From Armatimonadetes bacterium 13_1_40CM_64_14 (GTDB lineage: Bacteria > Sysuimicrobiota > Sysuimicrobiia > Sysuimicrobiales > Kaftiobacteriaceae): a DNA stretch of 50,018 bases. This document shows, piece after piece, positions 33,247-42,190 of the stretch. Every line of letters begins with the position of its first letter. Within the stretch, counting starts at the first letter, position 1. Made by a program: the position numbers and the translations under genes. The stretch is from the NCBI GenBank assembly GCA_001917855.1, contig MNEU01000007.1, positions 1 through 50,018 of the forward strand, given 5' to 3'. Under the pieces are notes generated by a model. It saw nothing but the letters and a program-made list of their open reading frames with translations, was not told the origin of the DNA and searched no databases.

Positions 33247-34782
33247 GTGGCGTCAGAAACGGGATTTCGAAAAACGCTGACCCTCACGGGTGTGACGGTT
33301 AACGCGATGGCCCTCATCGCGCCCGGCGCATTCTTGTGGATCACCTATCAGTTGCAGGCGGCCCAGGTCGATGCTGCTGGCGCGTCGACCGCCATGGATA
33401 TCTGGGCGGGGCTGGCGCTGGCGTTAGTCCTCGCCTTCCTCACGGCGATTTCGTACGCGGCGCTCAGTGAACTGTACCCCGCTGCGGGCACGGGGTCATC
33501 GTACTACTTCGCCGAGAAGGCGTTCCTCGACAAGGAAGAGACCGGGTACCATCGGTGGGCGCGACTGGCCAAATACGTCGTCGGGTGGATCTCCCACCTC
33601 TACTATTGGGTGTATCCGGGCGTGATGGTGGCGATGATGGCCACGATGCTCGTGTACATCGGAGGGCTCTTTGGTCTGACGCTGTCCCCTGTCGCCCAGG
33701 TGGCCATCGCCGTCGTGTTCTCCTTCCTGACCGGCTATGTGGCGTATCGCGGCATCAACGGGTCGACGATGGTGAGCCTGCTCATTAACGTCCTCCAAAT
33801 TGCGGCTCTGGTGGTGATCTCGATCCTGGCCCTCAGTTACCGGTTCGCCAATCCCCAGCACGTGACATTCCTGCATCCCACCTTGGCCAGCGTCGTGTTG
33901 CCGCACAATCTGAGCCACGTGCTATTCCAGTCGACGATTGCTATCTTGCTTCTGGTGGGGTTTGAATCAGCCACCGCCCTGTCGGCGGAGGCGTTGCATC
34001 CGAGTTTCATCCGGCGCGGCGTGATCCTCTCCCTCATCATCCAGGGACTGATCGCCTATCTTTTTGAGTACTTTGCCGCCGGCGCCTGGATCAACGCCGC
34101 GTACGCGATTAAAGACGACAAAGGGAAAGTACTGTCGGGGTTTGACGCCGCGGGCGCGTCCGCGGCGCCGATTGGCGACATGGTGCGCAACCTCGGCGAT
34201 ACGATGCTCGGCGGAATCGGGTTTCCTCTCCTCTTGGTGATTGCCGTCACGGTTGCGATTGCTGTGTTCGGGACGACCCTGGCCTGCATGAATACCGGCG
34301 TACGGCTGACATACGCGATGGGGAAGGACGAAGAGGTCCCGGCGGTCCTCGGACTCTTGCACGGGCGCTACGCCACCCCCCACTTCGGGGTGTGGCTGAT
34401 GAGCCTGGTCTCCGCGGTGATCGGCGGATTTGGCGTCCTCTCGGTCGTGAACTTGACCGCGGTCACGTTCCTGTCAAACATCGGCACGTTCTTGCTCTAT
34501 GGGTTGACGAATCTGGTCGCGTTTGTCGCGTTCCTCCGGACGCCGCGGGCGACCTTCATCAAGCATGTGGCCGTTCCCATCCTGGGCTCCGTGGCCAATG
34601 TCTTGATGCTCCTCGCGGTGATCTACCTGGGAGTGTTGGGTGGGGGAGATACACGGACGGCCGCGCTGATTTCGATCGTCGCCACCGTCGTCTGGTTCGC
34701 CGTCGGGGCCGTGTACTTCATGGCCAGCACCAAGACGCGGGGTCGCCAGGTCTGGGCGCAGCGACCGGCCACAGGGGGTTGA
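33247..34782 (+). CDS. APC-family amino acid permease
   Basis: 511 residues with about twelve to fourteen hydrophobic segments. The start is typical: LTLTGVTVNAMALIAPGAFLWI, followed by ISYAALSELYPAAGTGSSYYFAEKA, the conserved helix 1 to helix 3 region of APC transporters. GAGGTGTTGAG precedes the GTG start. Probably imports an amino acid by cation symport; placement between gltB and glnA suggests glutamate, glutamine or a related nitrogen source, which is inference. It is preceded by its own promoter and a structured leader with terminator, so its expression is probably conditional. glnA follows after 120 bp with its own strong ribosome site. Confidence 0.9.
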   Translation: MASETGFRKTLTLTGVTVNAMALIAPGAFLWITYQLQAAQVDAAGASTAMDIWAGLALALVLAFLTAISYAALSELYPAAGTGSSYYFAEKAFLDKEETGYHRWARLAKYVVGWISHLYYWVYPGVMVAMMATMLVYIGGLFGLTLSPVAQVAIAVVFSFLTGYVAYRGINGSTMVSLLINVLQIAALVVISILALSYRFANPQHVTFLHPTLASVVLPHNLSHVLFQSTIAILLLVGFESATALSAEALHPSFIRRGVILSLIIQGLIAYLFEYFAAGAWINAAYAIKDDKGKVLSGFDAAGASAAPIGDMVRNLGDTMLGGIGFPLLLVIAVTVAIAVFGTTLACMNTGVRLTYAMGKDEEVPAVLGLLHGRYATPHFGVWLMSLVSAVIGGFGVLSVVNLTAVTFLSNIGTFLLYGLTNLVAFVAFLRTPRATFIKHVAVPILGSVANVLMLLAVIYLGVLGGGDTRTAALISIVATVVWFAVGAVYFMASTKTRGRQVWAQRPATGG

Positions 34783-34903
34783 GCCCTGATCCGAAGGGGC
34801 GCCCAGCGAGCGTCGCGAAGTCTAGAAGCACTCACCGCGCGTCAGAGCATGGATCACCAAGGGCGGCGCGCGGATGATGATGCAGCAAAGGAGAGGATGA
34901 GGA

Positions 34904-36343
34904 ATGCGTCCACGTTCAGCAAAAGAGGTCCTGGCGTTCGCCCAGGCGCAGGGCGTCAAGATATTTGACCTGCGGTTCGTCGATGTTCCAGGGGTCTGGC
35001 AGCATGCGTCAATCCCGGCGTCCCAGTTTACCGAAGAAACGTTTGCGAAGGGGATAGGGTTTGACGGGAGCAGCATCCGGGGGTTCCAGGCAATCCACGA
35101 GAGCGACATGCTGCTCATGCCGGACTCCAATACGGCGTTCATCGATCCCTTTCTTGAAATACCGACTTTGTCAATCATCTGTACCGTGAACGATCCGACG
35201 ACGCGACTCCCGTATTCCCGAGACCCGCGGTACGTGGCCGAGAAGGCCGAGGAGTACTTGCGGAAGTCGGGCGTGGCGGATACCAGTTACTGGGGCCCGG
35301 AAATCGAATTCTTCATTTTTGACCACGTCGCCTACGACGTGCTCCCGCAGCGCACCGGGTATGCCATCGATTCGCGCGAGGCCATCTGGAACACTGGGGT
35401 CAACGACGGTCAGAATCTCGGGTACAAAGTCCGGCCCAAGGAAGGGTACTTCCCGACACCCCCCACTGATGCGTTCCAGGACGTGCGCAGCGAGGCCGTG
35501 CTTATTTTGGAACAGATGGGCGTTACGGTGGAGATGCACCACCACGAAGTCGCCACCGCAGGCCAGGCCGAGATCGATCTGGAGTACGACAGCCTGGTGC
35601 GGATGGCGGACAAGGTGATGCTCTACAAGTACGTCTTGCGGAACGTCGCCAAACGGAAGGGGTTGACCGTCACGTTCATGCCCAAACCTCTGTTCGGCGA
35701 CAACGGGAATGGAATGCACACGCACCAGAGTCTGTGGAAGAAGGGGGAAAATCTCTTCTACGCCGAGGGGGGCTACGCGGAGTTGAGTAAGGTGGCGATG
35801 CAGTACGTCGCGGGGTTATTGACCCATGTCGATGCACTGCTTGGGGTCACCAGCCCCACGACCAATTCCTACAAGCGGCTCGTGCCGCACTACGAGGCGC
35901 CGGTGAATATTGCGTTCTCCAAACGGAACCGCAGCGCAGCTGTTCGCATACCCATGTACTTCAGTGGACCGGACGCGGCGAAGAGCAAGCGTGTCGAGTT
36001 CCGCTGTCCGGACCCCAGCTGCAATCCCTACCTCGCGTTGCCTGCGATGCTGATGGCAGGACTTGATGGCGTGCGCCGCAAGCTCGACGCGTCGTCGTTT
36101 GGCCCGCTGGATGTGAACACGTACGAACTCTCCCCCGCCGAAGCGGCTAAGGTGAAGAACGTGCCCGGATCGTTGGGTGCCGTTTTGCAGGCTCTGGAAG
36201 CCGACCACGAGTTCCTGCTCGAGGGGGATGTGTTCACTGAAGATCTGCTGACCACCTGGATCGATTACAAGAGGACCAAGGAGTTGCACGAGGTAAATAT
36301 CCGTCCTCACCCGTATGAGTTCTACCTCTACTACGATCTCTGA
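34904..36343 (+). CDS. glnA: Type I glutamine synthetase
   Basis: 479 residues, the usual length. Signatures: GFDGSSIRGFQAIHESDM near the N-terminus, HHHEVATAGQAEIDL, the ATP-site KPLFGDNGNGMHTHQSLW (Asn where most enzymes have Ser), and AFSKRNRSAAVRIP. A Tyr in DVNTYELSPAEA lies where class I-beta enzymes are adenylylated, so GlnE-type control is possible, though glnE is not in this window. A strong AAAGGAGAGGA ribosome site precedes the ATG. It makes glutamine from glutamate and ammonia, and with gltB forms the GS-GOGAT pathway. No terminator is obvious in the 177 bp after it. Confidence 0.97.
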   Translation: MRPRSAKEVLAFAQAQGVKIFDLRFVDVPGVWQHASIPASQFTEETFAKGIGFDGSSIRGFQAIHESDMLLMPDSNTAFIDPFLEIPTLSIICTVNDPTTRLPYSRDPRYVAEKAEEYLRKSGVADTSYWGPEIEFFIFDHVAYDVLPQRTGYAIDSREAIWNTGVNDGQNLGYKVRPKEGYFPTPPTDAFQDVRSEAVLILEQMGVTVEMHHHEVATAGQAEIDLEYDSLVRMADKVMLYKYVLRNVAKRKGLTVTFMPKPLFGDNGNGMHTHQSLWKKGENLFYAEGGYAELSKVAMQYVAGLLTHVDALLGVTSPTTNSYKRLVPHYEAPVNIAFSKRNRSAAVRIPMYFSGPDAAKSKRVEFRCPDPSCNPYLALPAMLMAGLDGVRRKLDASSFGPLDVNTYELSPAEAAKVKNVPGSLGAVLQALEADHEFLLEGDVFTEDLLTTWIDYKRTKELHEVNIRPHPYEFYLYYDL

Positions 36344-36520
36344 GACCGCGCGTTAGTTGGCGGGCGCCGCGTCGTACGCGGGTGTAAATGGGTTAGTTGA
36401 CATACGCTGGGTCCGGGCCCCACCCTCGCGTGGGATACCTGGGCCCCGCGTGCTTTGTGACCTTCTTGGCCCTACTGTCGCGCAAACACCGAGTGAACAG
36501 CCGGTATCACCCCCGCAGCT

Positions 36521-37492
36521 TCAGCGGCGCAGCAGGGCTTCGGCGAGCAGGATCGCTATGGCGGTACCTGCGGCCACAAGCCCCAACACGACGAGGGGGT
36601 TTTTGATTAAGCTTTCGCTCACGGGAGAGCTTAAGGGAGGATCTGGACGGTCCACGATGCTGAGGTCGACCTGGTCGGGATGGGCTAAGGCGGCCACGAA
36701 CTCCCCGGCATCGGCGAACCGTTCTTCCTTCCGACGCCGCATCGCTTTCGCGACGAGCGCGGCCACGTGGTCTGGAACGTCATTTCGGAGCTTCCGCAGG
36801 GGTTCGGCGGTCATGTTGAGGTGCTGGTACATCGTGGACAGCGGGTTGGGGCTATGGTAGGGGGGGTGGCCGGCGAGGAGTTCATAGAGGATGACGCCGA
36901 GGGCGTAGACGTCGGTCTGCGGCCCTCCTCGTTCGCCACGGATCTGTTCGGGAGCCATGTACTCGGGGGTGCCTACGAGGCCTGAGAACCCTCGCCAAGT
37001 TACCCGCGGCGCGCCGTCAAGCAACGCGATCCCAAAGTCAATGATGCGTACCGACCCATCCGTATCCACGAGGACATTTTCCGGTTTGAGGTCGCGGTGG
37101 TAGACGTGCTGCTGATGACAGTACGCGATCAGTTCGGCGAGATTCGTGATGATCTGCAGGGCACGCGGGACGGGGAGGCGGGGAGACTCCTGCAAGATCG
37201 TGCGCAGCGATTGCCCTTCCATGTACTCCAGCACGAGGTAGGGGGGCTTCGCGTCTTCGTGGACGTCCAAGACGGCTGGAATGCCGGGGCGGCGGAGGAG
37301 TCGGCCGATCGTCACTTCTCGACGAAAGCGCTCATATGCAGCGATTTCTCCGAGCTGCGTGGGGTCGAAGAACTTCAGGACGACCGGGCGGCCTGTCCGA
37401 AGATCCTGTCCTTGAAAGACCGCTGCTTCCCCGCCTCGCCCTAGCGGGCGCGTGATCACGTAGTGGTCGACTTGGTCACCTGGGTTTGGCAT
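36521..37492 (-). CDS. Membrane-anchored Ser/Thr protein kinase (Hanks type)
   Basis: 323 residues. Kinase motifs in order: GRGGEAAVFQG (glycine loop), VVLKFFD (Lys), HRDLKPENVLVD (catalytic loop), DFGIAL, and GTPEYMAPEQ. The C-terminus is a single membrane helix (PLVVLGLVAAGTAIAILLAEALL) with only five or six residues beyond it, so there is no extracellular PASTA sensor. ATG start 24 bp after the PP2C stop. It is the last gene of the minus-strand operon, with a PP2C phosphatase to reverse its action. Targets unknown. Confidence 0.92.
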   Translation of the reverse strand: MPNPGDQVDHYVITRPLGRGGEAAVFQGQDLRTGRPVVLKFFDPTQLGEIAAYERFRREVTIGRLLRRPGIPAVLDVHEDAKPPYLVLEYMEGQSLRTILQESPRLPVPRALQIITNLAELIAYCHQQHVYHRDLKPENVLVDTDGSVRIIDFGIALLDGAPRVTWRGFSGLVGTPEYMAPEQIRGERGGPQTDVYALGVILYELLAGHPPYHSPNPLSTMYQHLNMTAEPLRKLRNDVPDHVAALVAKAMRRRKEERFADAGEFVAALAHPDQVDLSIVDRPDPPLSSPVSESLIKNPLVVLGLVAAGTAIAILLAEALLRR

Positions 37493-37516
37493 CGGGTGGG
37501 GTAGTCGGGGCTGCGG

Positions 37517-38302
37517 TCAGGAAGCGAGGCGGACTCCCAGGACCGTGAGGTTGTCGTAGCCTCCCCGCCGGGTCGCTTCCGCCACACACGTTGCCGCTGC
37601 GCGATCTGGGGGAGAGTTCTCAAACTGCACCCGAACGTCCTCTGGTTCGAGGTGCTCAAATATGCCATCTGTGGCTAAGATGAAGCAATCGCCGGGCTGC
37701 ACGTGGCCGCGGCGCAGGTCCACAGCCACCATGGATTCCCCCCCGATGGTGCGGGTCAGGAGGTGTCGGTGGGGATGCTGGCGCACACGCTGTTGATCCA
37801 GCAGTCCCAGTCGGCGCATCTCTTCGACCACCGTATGATCACGGGTCAGCGGGCGGAGCGTGCCGTCTCGAAGGAGAAAGGCTTTGGAATCACCGACGTG
37901 CCCAAGCCAATACGAGTCCTGGCGGATGGCGAGGGCGGTGAGGGTCGTTTGCATCCCGGAGAAGTCGGGGTGTCCAACGCGCATGTTGTAGACGTGGAGG
38001 TTCGCGTGCTGGATTGCGTGGCGAAGGTGGCGCCCCGCATCGCCCCGAGGGTTGAGGTAGTACTCCTGCAGGACAGCATGGACAGCTTCCGCGCTCGCTA
38101 CCGCCCCGCCGCCCATCCCGCCTACACCGTCGGCGACGAGGAAGAGGTTTCCCCGCGCCCGCACCAGCAACGGGTCGTCTGGGACTTCATACCGGAGGTA
38201 ATCTTCGTTCTTCGGCCGGACGAGGCCGGGGTCTGTGGCGGCGCCGACCTGCAGGGGGAGAGGGGTGGGAAGGGCGGAGGTCGCGGCCGTTGTCATCCGC
38301 AT
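37517..38302 (-). CDS. PP2C-family protein phosphatase
   Basis: 261 residues from ATG 38302; the ORF-track start is 71 codons upstream and overlaps the regulator gene in a low-complexity frame. The phosphatase motifs are present: ATDPGLVRPKNEDY, FLVADGVGGMGGG, GDSKAFLLRDG, LATDGIFEHL and GGYDNLTV, supplying the Asp residues that bind two metal ions. It is cytoplasmic. It begins 8 bp after the response-regulator stop and precedes the Ser/Thr kinase by 24 bp, the usual kinase-phosphatase pairing. Confidence 0.92.
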   Translation of the reverse strand: MRMTTAATSALPTPLPLQVGAATDPGLVRPKNEDYLRYEVPDDPLLVRARGNLFLVADGVGGMGGGAVASAEAVHAVLQEYYLNPRGDAGRHLRHAIQHANLHVYNMRVGHPDFSGMQTTLTALAIRQDSYWLGHVGDSKAFLLRDGTLRPLTRDHTVVEEMRRLGLLDQQRVRQHPHRHLLTRTIGGESMVAVDLRRGHVQPGDCFILATDGIFEHLEPEDVRVQFENSPPDRAAATCVAEATRRGGYDNLTVLGVRLAS

Positions 38303-38310
38303 GCGTGACC

Positions 38311-38901
38311 TCACGAAGGGGGCTCGAGGGCGAGAATCGCTTCGGCGATCTCGGCCACGGTGCGGCGGGAGTTTTTCGCAAGTCGCCGCAGACGCGCGGA
38401 CGCCTCCGCCTCGCTGAGGCCGTGGCGGTCTTGGAGGATCCGCGTCGCCTCGGCAATCCGGCTGGACCGCGCAGCGACAGGCGCCCCCTCCGCGGCGGAA
38501 GCGCGGCCGACCCACTGGAGTTCGGCAAATCGCGCGCGCGCGACTTCAATCGCCGGTTTGATATCCCCTTCGCGGACCGGCTTCATCAAATACGCGAGCA
38601 CCCCGGCGTCCGCGGCCTGTTCGACCAGGGTGCGCTCATTGTACGCGGTGAGGACAATCACCGGGACCGGATGCGTGGCCATCAGCCGGCGCGTCGCCTC
38701 GAGCCCATCCATGACCGGCATCTTGATATCCATGATGACGACGTCGGGATGCAGGGCGGCGGCCTTGTCGAGAGCTTCTTGTCCATTGGCGGCTTCGCCA
38801 ACGACTTCATAGCCGAGGCTGTGGAGAATCGTCCGCATGCCCATCCGGATTAGGGCCTCGTCATCGACAAGGAGCACACGCCCGTGCGCTTGCGCTGTCA
38901 T
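38311..38901 (-). CDS. Response regulator with ANTAR RNA-binding domain
   Basis: 196 residues from ATG 38901 (GTG 38916 is the alternative). The receiver domain has LLVDDEALIRMG, the phospho-acceptor in VVIMDIKMPVMDG, and the Lys in YLMKPV. The C-terminal 60 residues (ATRILQDRHGLSEAEASARLRRLAKNSRRTVAEIAEAIL) match the ANTAR domain, which binds paired hexaloop RNA hairpins to block terminators, often in nitrogen or ethanolamine genes. No histidine kinase is nearby; instead the operon holds a PP2C phosphatase and a Ser/Thr kinase. RNA target unknown. Confidence 0.92.
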   Translation of the reverse strand: MTAQAHGRVLLVDDEALIRMGMRTILHSLGYEVVGEAANGQEALDKAAALHPDVVIMDIKMPVMDGLEATRRLMATHPVPVIVLTAYNERTLVEQAADAGVLAYLMKPVREGDIKPAIEVARARFAELQWVGRASAAEGAPVAARSSRIAEATRILQDRHGLSEAEASARLRRLAKNSRRTVAEIAEAILALEPPS

Positions 38902-38980
38902 GCCTCCGTCCCCCACTTAGCGTCGCTGCGACGTCTCTTCCCGCCCAACGCCTGCGGCCTCCACGAGCAGAATTCCAGAG

Positions 38981-39019
38981 AAAAACACGAAGCCCCCGCA
39001 ACACAGCAGGGGCTTCGTG
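38981..39019 (-). terminator. Intrinsic terminator or attenuator upstream of the ANTAR operon
   Basis: On the minus strand CACGAAGCCCC pairs with GGGGCTTCGTG (11 bp), followed by TTTTTCT. It lies 80 bp before the response-regulator ATG on the same strand. No minus-strand gene ends just upstream, because a plus-strand DUF4260 gene is there, so it may attenuate the operon or stop antisense transcripts. Confidence 0.75.
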
Positions 39020-39141
39020 GCCCATCGAAATGCTACCATGGGACAGCGGCGTCCATCAAGCTGGCCCTCACCTCAGCCGCAGGCCATCAGGCGTCTGCGC
39101 GCGGCGGGCGTTTCACACGCGCATGTCAGCGGAGGTGATGT

Positions 39142-39501
39142 ATGGCGTGGTTGCAGCCGAAATTCCTTCTGCGGGTCGAAAGTCTTGTGACCACGGCGGG
39201 GCTGCTGGTGCTCTATGGCAGAGCCGGCGGCAGCTGGGTGCTCTTCTTCGCCGCCATCCTCGTGCCGGATCTCTCGATCCTCGGGTATGCGGCGGGGCCC
39301 CGCGTGGGTGCAGCGACGTATAATCTCGCCCATACTTACTCGCTGCCTGTGATCCTGGCGGGTTTTGGCCTGCTGGGTGCTCACCCGCCCCCCGTCTACA
39401 TCGCCGTGATCTGGCTCACCCACATCGGCGTCGATCGGATACTAGGGCTGGGTTTGAAGTACCCCACGGCATTTAAGGACACACACCTGACTCGAGTATG
39501 A
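39142..39501 (+). CDS. DUF4260 membrane protein
   Basis: 119 residues with three to four hydrophobic segments. The pattern FLLRVESLVTTAGLLVLYG, FFAAILVPDLSILGYAAGPRVGAATYNLAHTY, HIGVDRILGLGLKYPTAFKDTHLTRV matches DUF4260, a family of small membrane proteins with unknown function. A GGAGGTGATG ribosome site precedes the start. It stands alone on the plus strand, with convergent redox genes downstream. Confidence 0.88.
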   Translation: MAWLQPKFLLRVESLVTTAGLLVLYGRAGGSWVLFFAAILVPDLSILGYAAGPRVGAATYNLAHTYSLPVILAGFGLLGAHPPPVYIAVIWLTHIGVDRILGLGLKYPTAFKDTHLTRV

Positions 39502-39527
39502 CGGTCCCCATGGGCCGGCGGCAGACA

Positions 39528-40061
39528 CTACTTCCACTTAATCGTGCAGCCCACCGGTTTCGTCTCCCGGATCTTGGGGGGCGTCCCGGCCAGTAGCGCA
39601 TCGAGCGCATCCCGCAAATACGGTTGGCGGACCGCGTTGACATCTTCGTAGTTATCGTCCGGTGCGCCGTGGTACCGCAAGATTCGCTTCTCGTCGAACA
39701 GGAAGATCTCCGGCGTCCGGGTCGCGCCGTACTGTTTGGCGACGTCCTGCGTTTCATCGACCAGATAGGGAAACGGGTACTGCTTATCCTGCGCGCGCCC
39801 TTGCATCTGCTCAAAGCTGTCGCCCGGATACTTGACCGGGTCGTTGGCGTTGATCAGCACGAGCTGAACGCCGCGGCCGGCGTAGTCGCGTTGGACCTGG
39901 ATCAGGCGACTCTCCCACGCCTGCGCGTACGGGCAGTGGTTGCAGTGGAAGATGACACCGAGGACCTTCGCTTTCGCGGAGTCGTCGGCGCGGTGCACCC
40001 GGCCGTCCGTCCCCTTGAGGGCGAACGGAATCAGACGGGATTCAAGCGCAATGGGAGCCAT
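39528..40061 (-). CDS. AhpC/TlpA-like thioredoxin-fold protein
   Basis: 177 residues. The redox motif is FHCNHCPYAQAW (CxxC in a thioredoxin fold), followed by GVQLVLINANDPVKYPGDSFEQM and TRTPEIFLFDEKRILRYHG, the cis-Pro region. It has no signal peptide, so it acts in the cytoplasm. This group is annotated as thioredoxin family or alkyl hydroperoxide reductase-like; the exact substrate is unknown. It follows a smaller thioredoxin-like gene by 21 bp and is probably cotranscribed. The C-terminus ends VGCTIKWK, typical for the group. Confidence 0.88.
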   Translation of the reverse strand: MAPIALESRLIPFALKGTDGRVHRADDSAKAKVLGVIFHCNHCPYAQAWESRLIQVQRDYAGRGVQLVLINANDPVKYPGDSFEQMQGRAQDKQYPFPYLVDETQDVAKQYGATRTPEIFLFDEKRILRYHGAPDDNYEDVNAVRQPYLRDALDALLAGTPPKIRETKPVGCTIKWK

Positions 40062-40082
40062 GCGAGACCCTCCTGGGATGTA

Positions 40083-40475
40083 TCACTCGTTACTGCGTAT
40101 CACGCGCGATGTTCGGTGGCCGGCCGCAGATGAGGGCCGGCGTCGCTTGCGTGTGCTGGCGTTTAGGTGGTCGAGTGCACGTGCAATCATCTCTTGTGTC
40201 GGAAGCGGGGTGACCCTGCCGTCGTCTGTATGGTAAAGACGGCATGTCAGACCGTGGGGTCCCGGCGGGACGGGAAACAGGTCCCGCCCGTCGATCCTCA
40301 TCGTAGGCGATCCGGGGAATTCTAACCCGACCGCCTGCCGTTCGGTCGTCACCTCAACCATGCGAACGGGGTCTGAGATCTGCCGGGCTTGCAGGGCTGC
40401 ACGCAACCGCTGGAGCGCTAGTTCGTGCGACGGGCACTCTTCCCAGTATAAGAACTCAACCTTCACGCTGTCCAC
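40083..40475 (-). CDS. Small thioredoxin-like (alkylmercury-lyase-type) protein
   Basis: 130 residues. The opening VKVEFLYWEECPSHELALQRL is a thioredoxin-fold start with a single Cys in the active-site position, and GSPTMRIDGRDLF holds the cis-Pro loop. Such short proteins are often annotated as alkylmercury lyase-like or DUF2703-type, without shown activity. GLTCRLY contains a second, distal Cys. It leads the two-gene redox operon with the CNHC protein. No mercury genes are present, so mercury detoxification is not supported. Confidence 0.7.
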   Translation of the reverse strand: MDSVKVEFLYWEECPSHELALQRLRAALQARQISDPVRMVEVTTERQAVGLEFPGSPTMRIDGRDLFPVPPGPHGLTCRLYHTDDGRVTPLPTQEMIARALDHLNASTRKRRRPSSAAGHRTSRVIRSNE

Positions 40476-40612
40476 ATACTCCCATGTCGATTTCCCTACT
40501 TTAACTGCGGGACGGGGGCGAGTATTCCCTTCCTGGGCCCCGACCCGGCGAAGACGCGAGGGATGGAGGAGGTGCCAGTTAGACGTACCCGCGGCCCCCC
40601 ACTTCTCACGAT

Positions 40613-41638
40613 TCAGTCACCGGGTTTTGTCCCGCCGACCTGCTGGAGAGTACGCTCGCCCGGCTCCTGCAGTTGCTGGCGCCCGGACGGGGTTGGTACC
40701 TGCTGCGGCGATGTCACCGTCGATTGTGCCGGTGCCGCCGTGAGCGTCACTTGCACGATAGAGGCCTTTCCCAACTTCACTGTCAGGGTGCGGGTAACCG
40801 GAGCGTACCCGGGACGGCTGAACGTGATCGTGATGCTCCCCGGCGCGACCCGCAGGGTTAGCGGGGTCTTCCCGATTGTGCGCCCACCGAGGCGCACAAT
40901 CGCCCCACCCGGCGTGGAGGTGACGAGGACGGCTTGCGTTGCCACGAATTGGGCAGGGTGTTGCTGGGCGATGCTCGGTTGGGATTGCACAGCTTCGGCC
41001 TGACCCGCAAAGAGCCTGCTTCCCCAAGTCCTCGCCGTGTATTCAACCCACGCCGCTGCGGTTGCGGAGAATTCCTTGGTCTGGGGTACATGCGCGTTTA
41101 CGTCAGGGATGAAGCACAATCCGAGGCCCAGGGCGGTTACCACTACCATCTGGGCCGCGGTTCGAAAGGCGATGAGACCGAGGACGCGGACTGTGGTGCT
41201 GGTGAGCTGGGCCAAGGATACATGGGGGCGCAGGGAATGCCTCAGTTTCCGGACGGAGTTCTGCGGCGTCTTCGCGGCGCGGGAGCGCCACCGCATCTGG
41301 GCTTGCTGCATCTGGGCGACAGTCCGAGAGACGATCGAGCCGAGCACGAGGAGAGCGACACGAGTCCGCTGGGTCAGCGGGACCTGCGGGCGCGGGGTGT
41401 GGTTCGGTCTCCGACCCATCTCTGGCAATGTTCCCAGCACGTATGGCAAATCAACACCACACTGCTCGCAAACGGTCGATCCTGGGCTTTGTTGCGGTGT
41501 GCCACACTGAGGACAGATTAGAAGATCGAGTTCACTTGGCCGCCTGAACACCGGGGCGTCCACTGTAGGGCTCCATGGCGGTCCCCTGAGGTCGACTTCG
41601 ACCATGGGAGCCGAACTTCGGGTTGTGCTCCCATCCAT
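40613..41638 (-). CDS. Zinc-ribbon plus PEGA-domain membrane protein
   Basis: 341 residues. The N-terminal part has CPQCGTPQQSPGSTVCEQCG, a zinc ribbon. A long basic middle region follows, then a likely membrane segment (QMVVVTALGLGLCFIP). Near residue 235 a PEGA domain is seen: VTSTPGGAIVRLGGRTIGKTPLTLRVAPGSITITFSRPGY. PEGA domains are surface-exposed and often occur next to sensor kinases or S-layer proteins. The tail is rich in Gln, Pro and Ser. Topology suggests cytoplasmic ribbon and external PEGA. Function unknown. ATG 41605 is an alternative start. Confidence 0.72.
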   Translation of the reverse strand: MDGSTTRSSAPMVEVDLRGPPWSPTVDAPVFRRPSELDLLICPQCGTPQQSPGSTVCEQCGVDLPYVLGTLPEMGRRPNHTPRPQVPLTQRTRVALLVLGSIVSRTVAQMQQAQMRWRSRAAKTPQNSVRKLRHSLRPHVSLAQLTSTTVRVLGLIAFRTAAQMVVVTALGLGLCFIPDVNAHVPQTKEFSATAAAWVEYTARTWGSRLFAGQAEAVQSQPSIAQQHPAQFVATQAVLVTSTPGGAIVRLGGRTIGKTPLTLRVAPGSITITFSRPGYAPVTRTLTVKLGKASIVQVTLTAAPAQSTVTSPQQVPTPSGRQQLQEPGERTLQQVGGTKPGD

Positions 41639-41773
41639 AATATGTACCCTCGTCCCGGCCCCCTAGACCCCCAGATGGTGAGGAACGCCCGGCTGGGAGG
41701 GCACTCGCCCAGGCCCGTAGCGGTCGGTGTGATTGCCTGGGGGTACCGAATCAGGTAGATTGTGGGCGAAGAG

Positions 41774-42148
41774 ATGCGACTTGCGCGGCGGAAGTTTGAG
41801 GCTCTGGTCGAGCGGGCTCTGGCATCCATTCCCCCCGAGATTCGCGCCCGCATGGACAACGTCCAGGTCGTCGTCGAAGCCTGGCCTGCCGATGACCGCT
41901 TTGCCGAGGTGGGGGTTCAGCCAGGAGAAACGCTGTTTGGGCTCTACGAGGGTGTGCCTCTTATAGAGCGGGGTGTGCTCACCGAGCCGTTGCTCCCCGA
42001 CAAGATTACGATCTTCCAGGGTCCTCTCGAAGAGGCGTGTGAGTCGGATGAGGAGATTGCCGAGGAGATCCGCCGCACCGTGATCCATGAGGTTGCGCAT
42101 CACTTCGGTATCGACGACGCGCGTCTGACTGAACTTGGGTATGACTAA
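41774..42148 (+). CDS. Zincin-like metallopeptidase family protein
   Basis: 124 residues from ATG 41774, which gives the family-type N-terminus (RRKFEALVERALASIPPEI); the ORF track begins at GTG 41762. The zinc motif is RRTVIHEVAHHFGIDDARL, the HExxHxxGxxD pattern of the PF06262-type minimal zincins. GETLFGLYEGVPLIERG is the conserved middle. Family members are predicted cytoplasmic proteases with few known substrates. Divergent from the PEGA gene; a two-membrane-span protein gene follows. Confidence 0.88.
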   Translation: MRLARRKFEALVERALASIPPEIRARMDNVQVVVEAWPADDRFAEVGVQPGETLFGLYEGVPLIERGVLTEPLLPDKITIFQGPLEEACESDEEIAEEIRRTVIHEVAHHFGIDDARLTELGYD

Positions 42149-42190
42149 CCTTCCTGGGGCTCAGCGCCCTCCCCCTCCTGGTGGTGCGGC

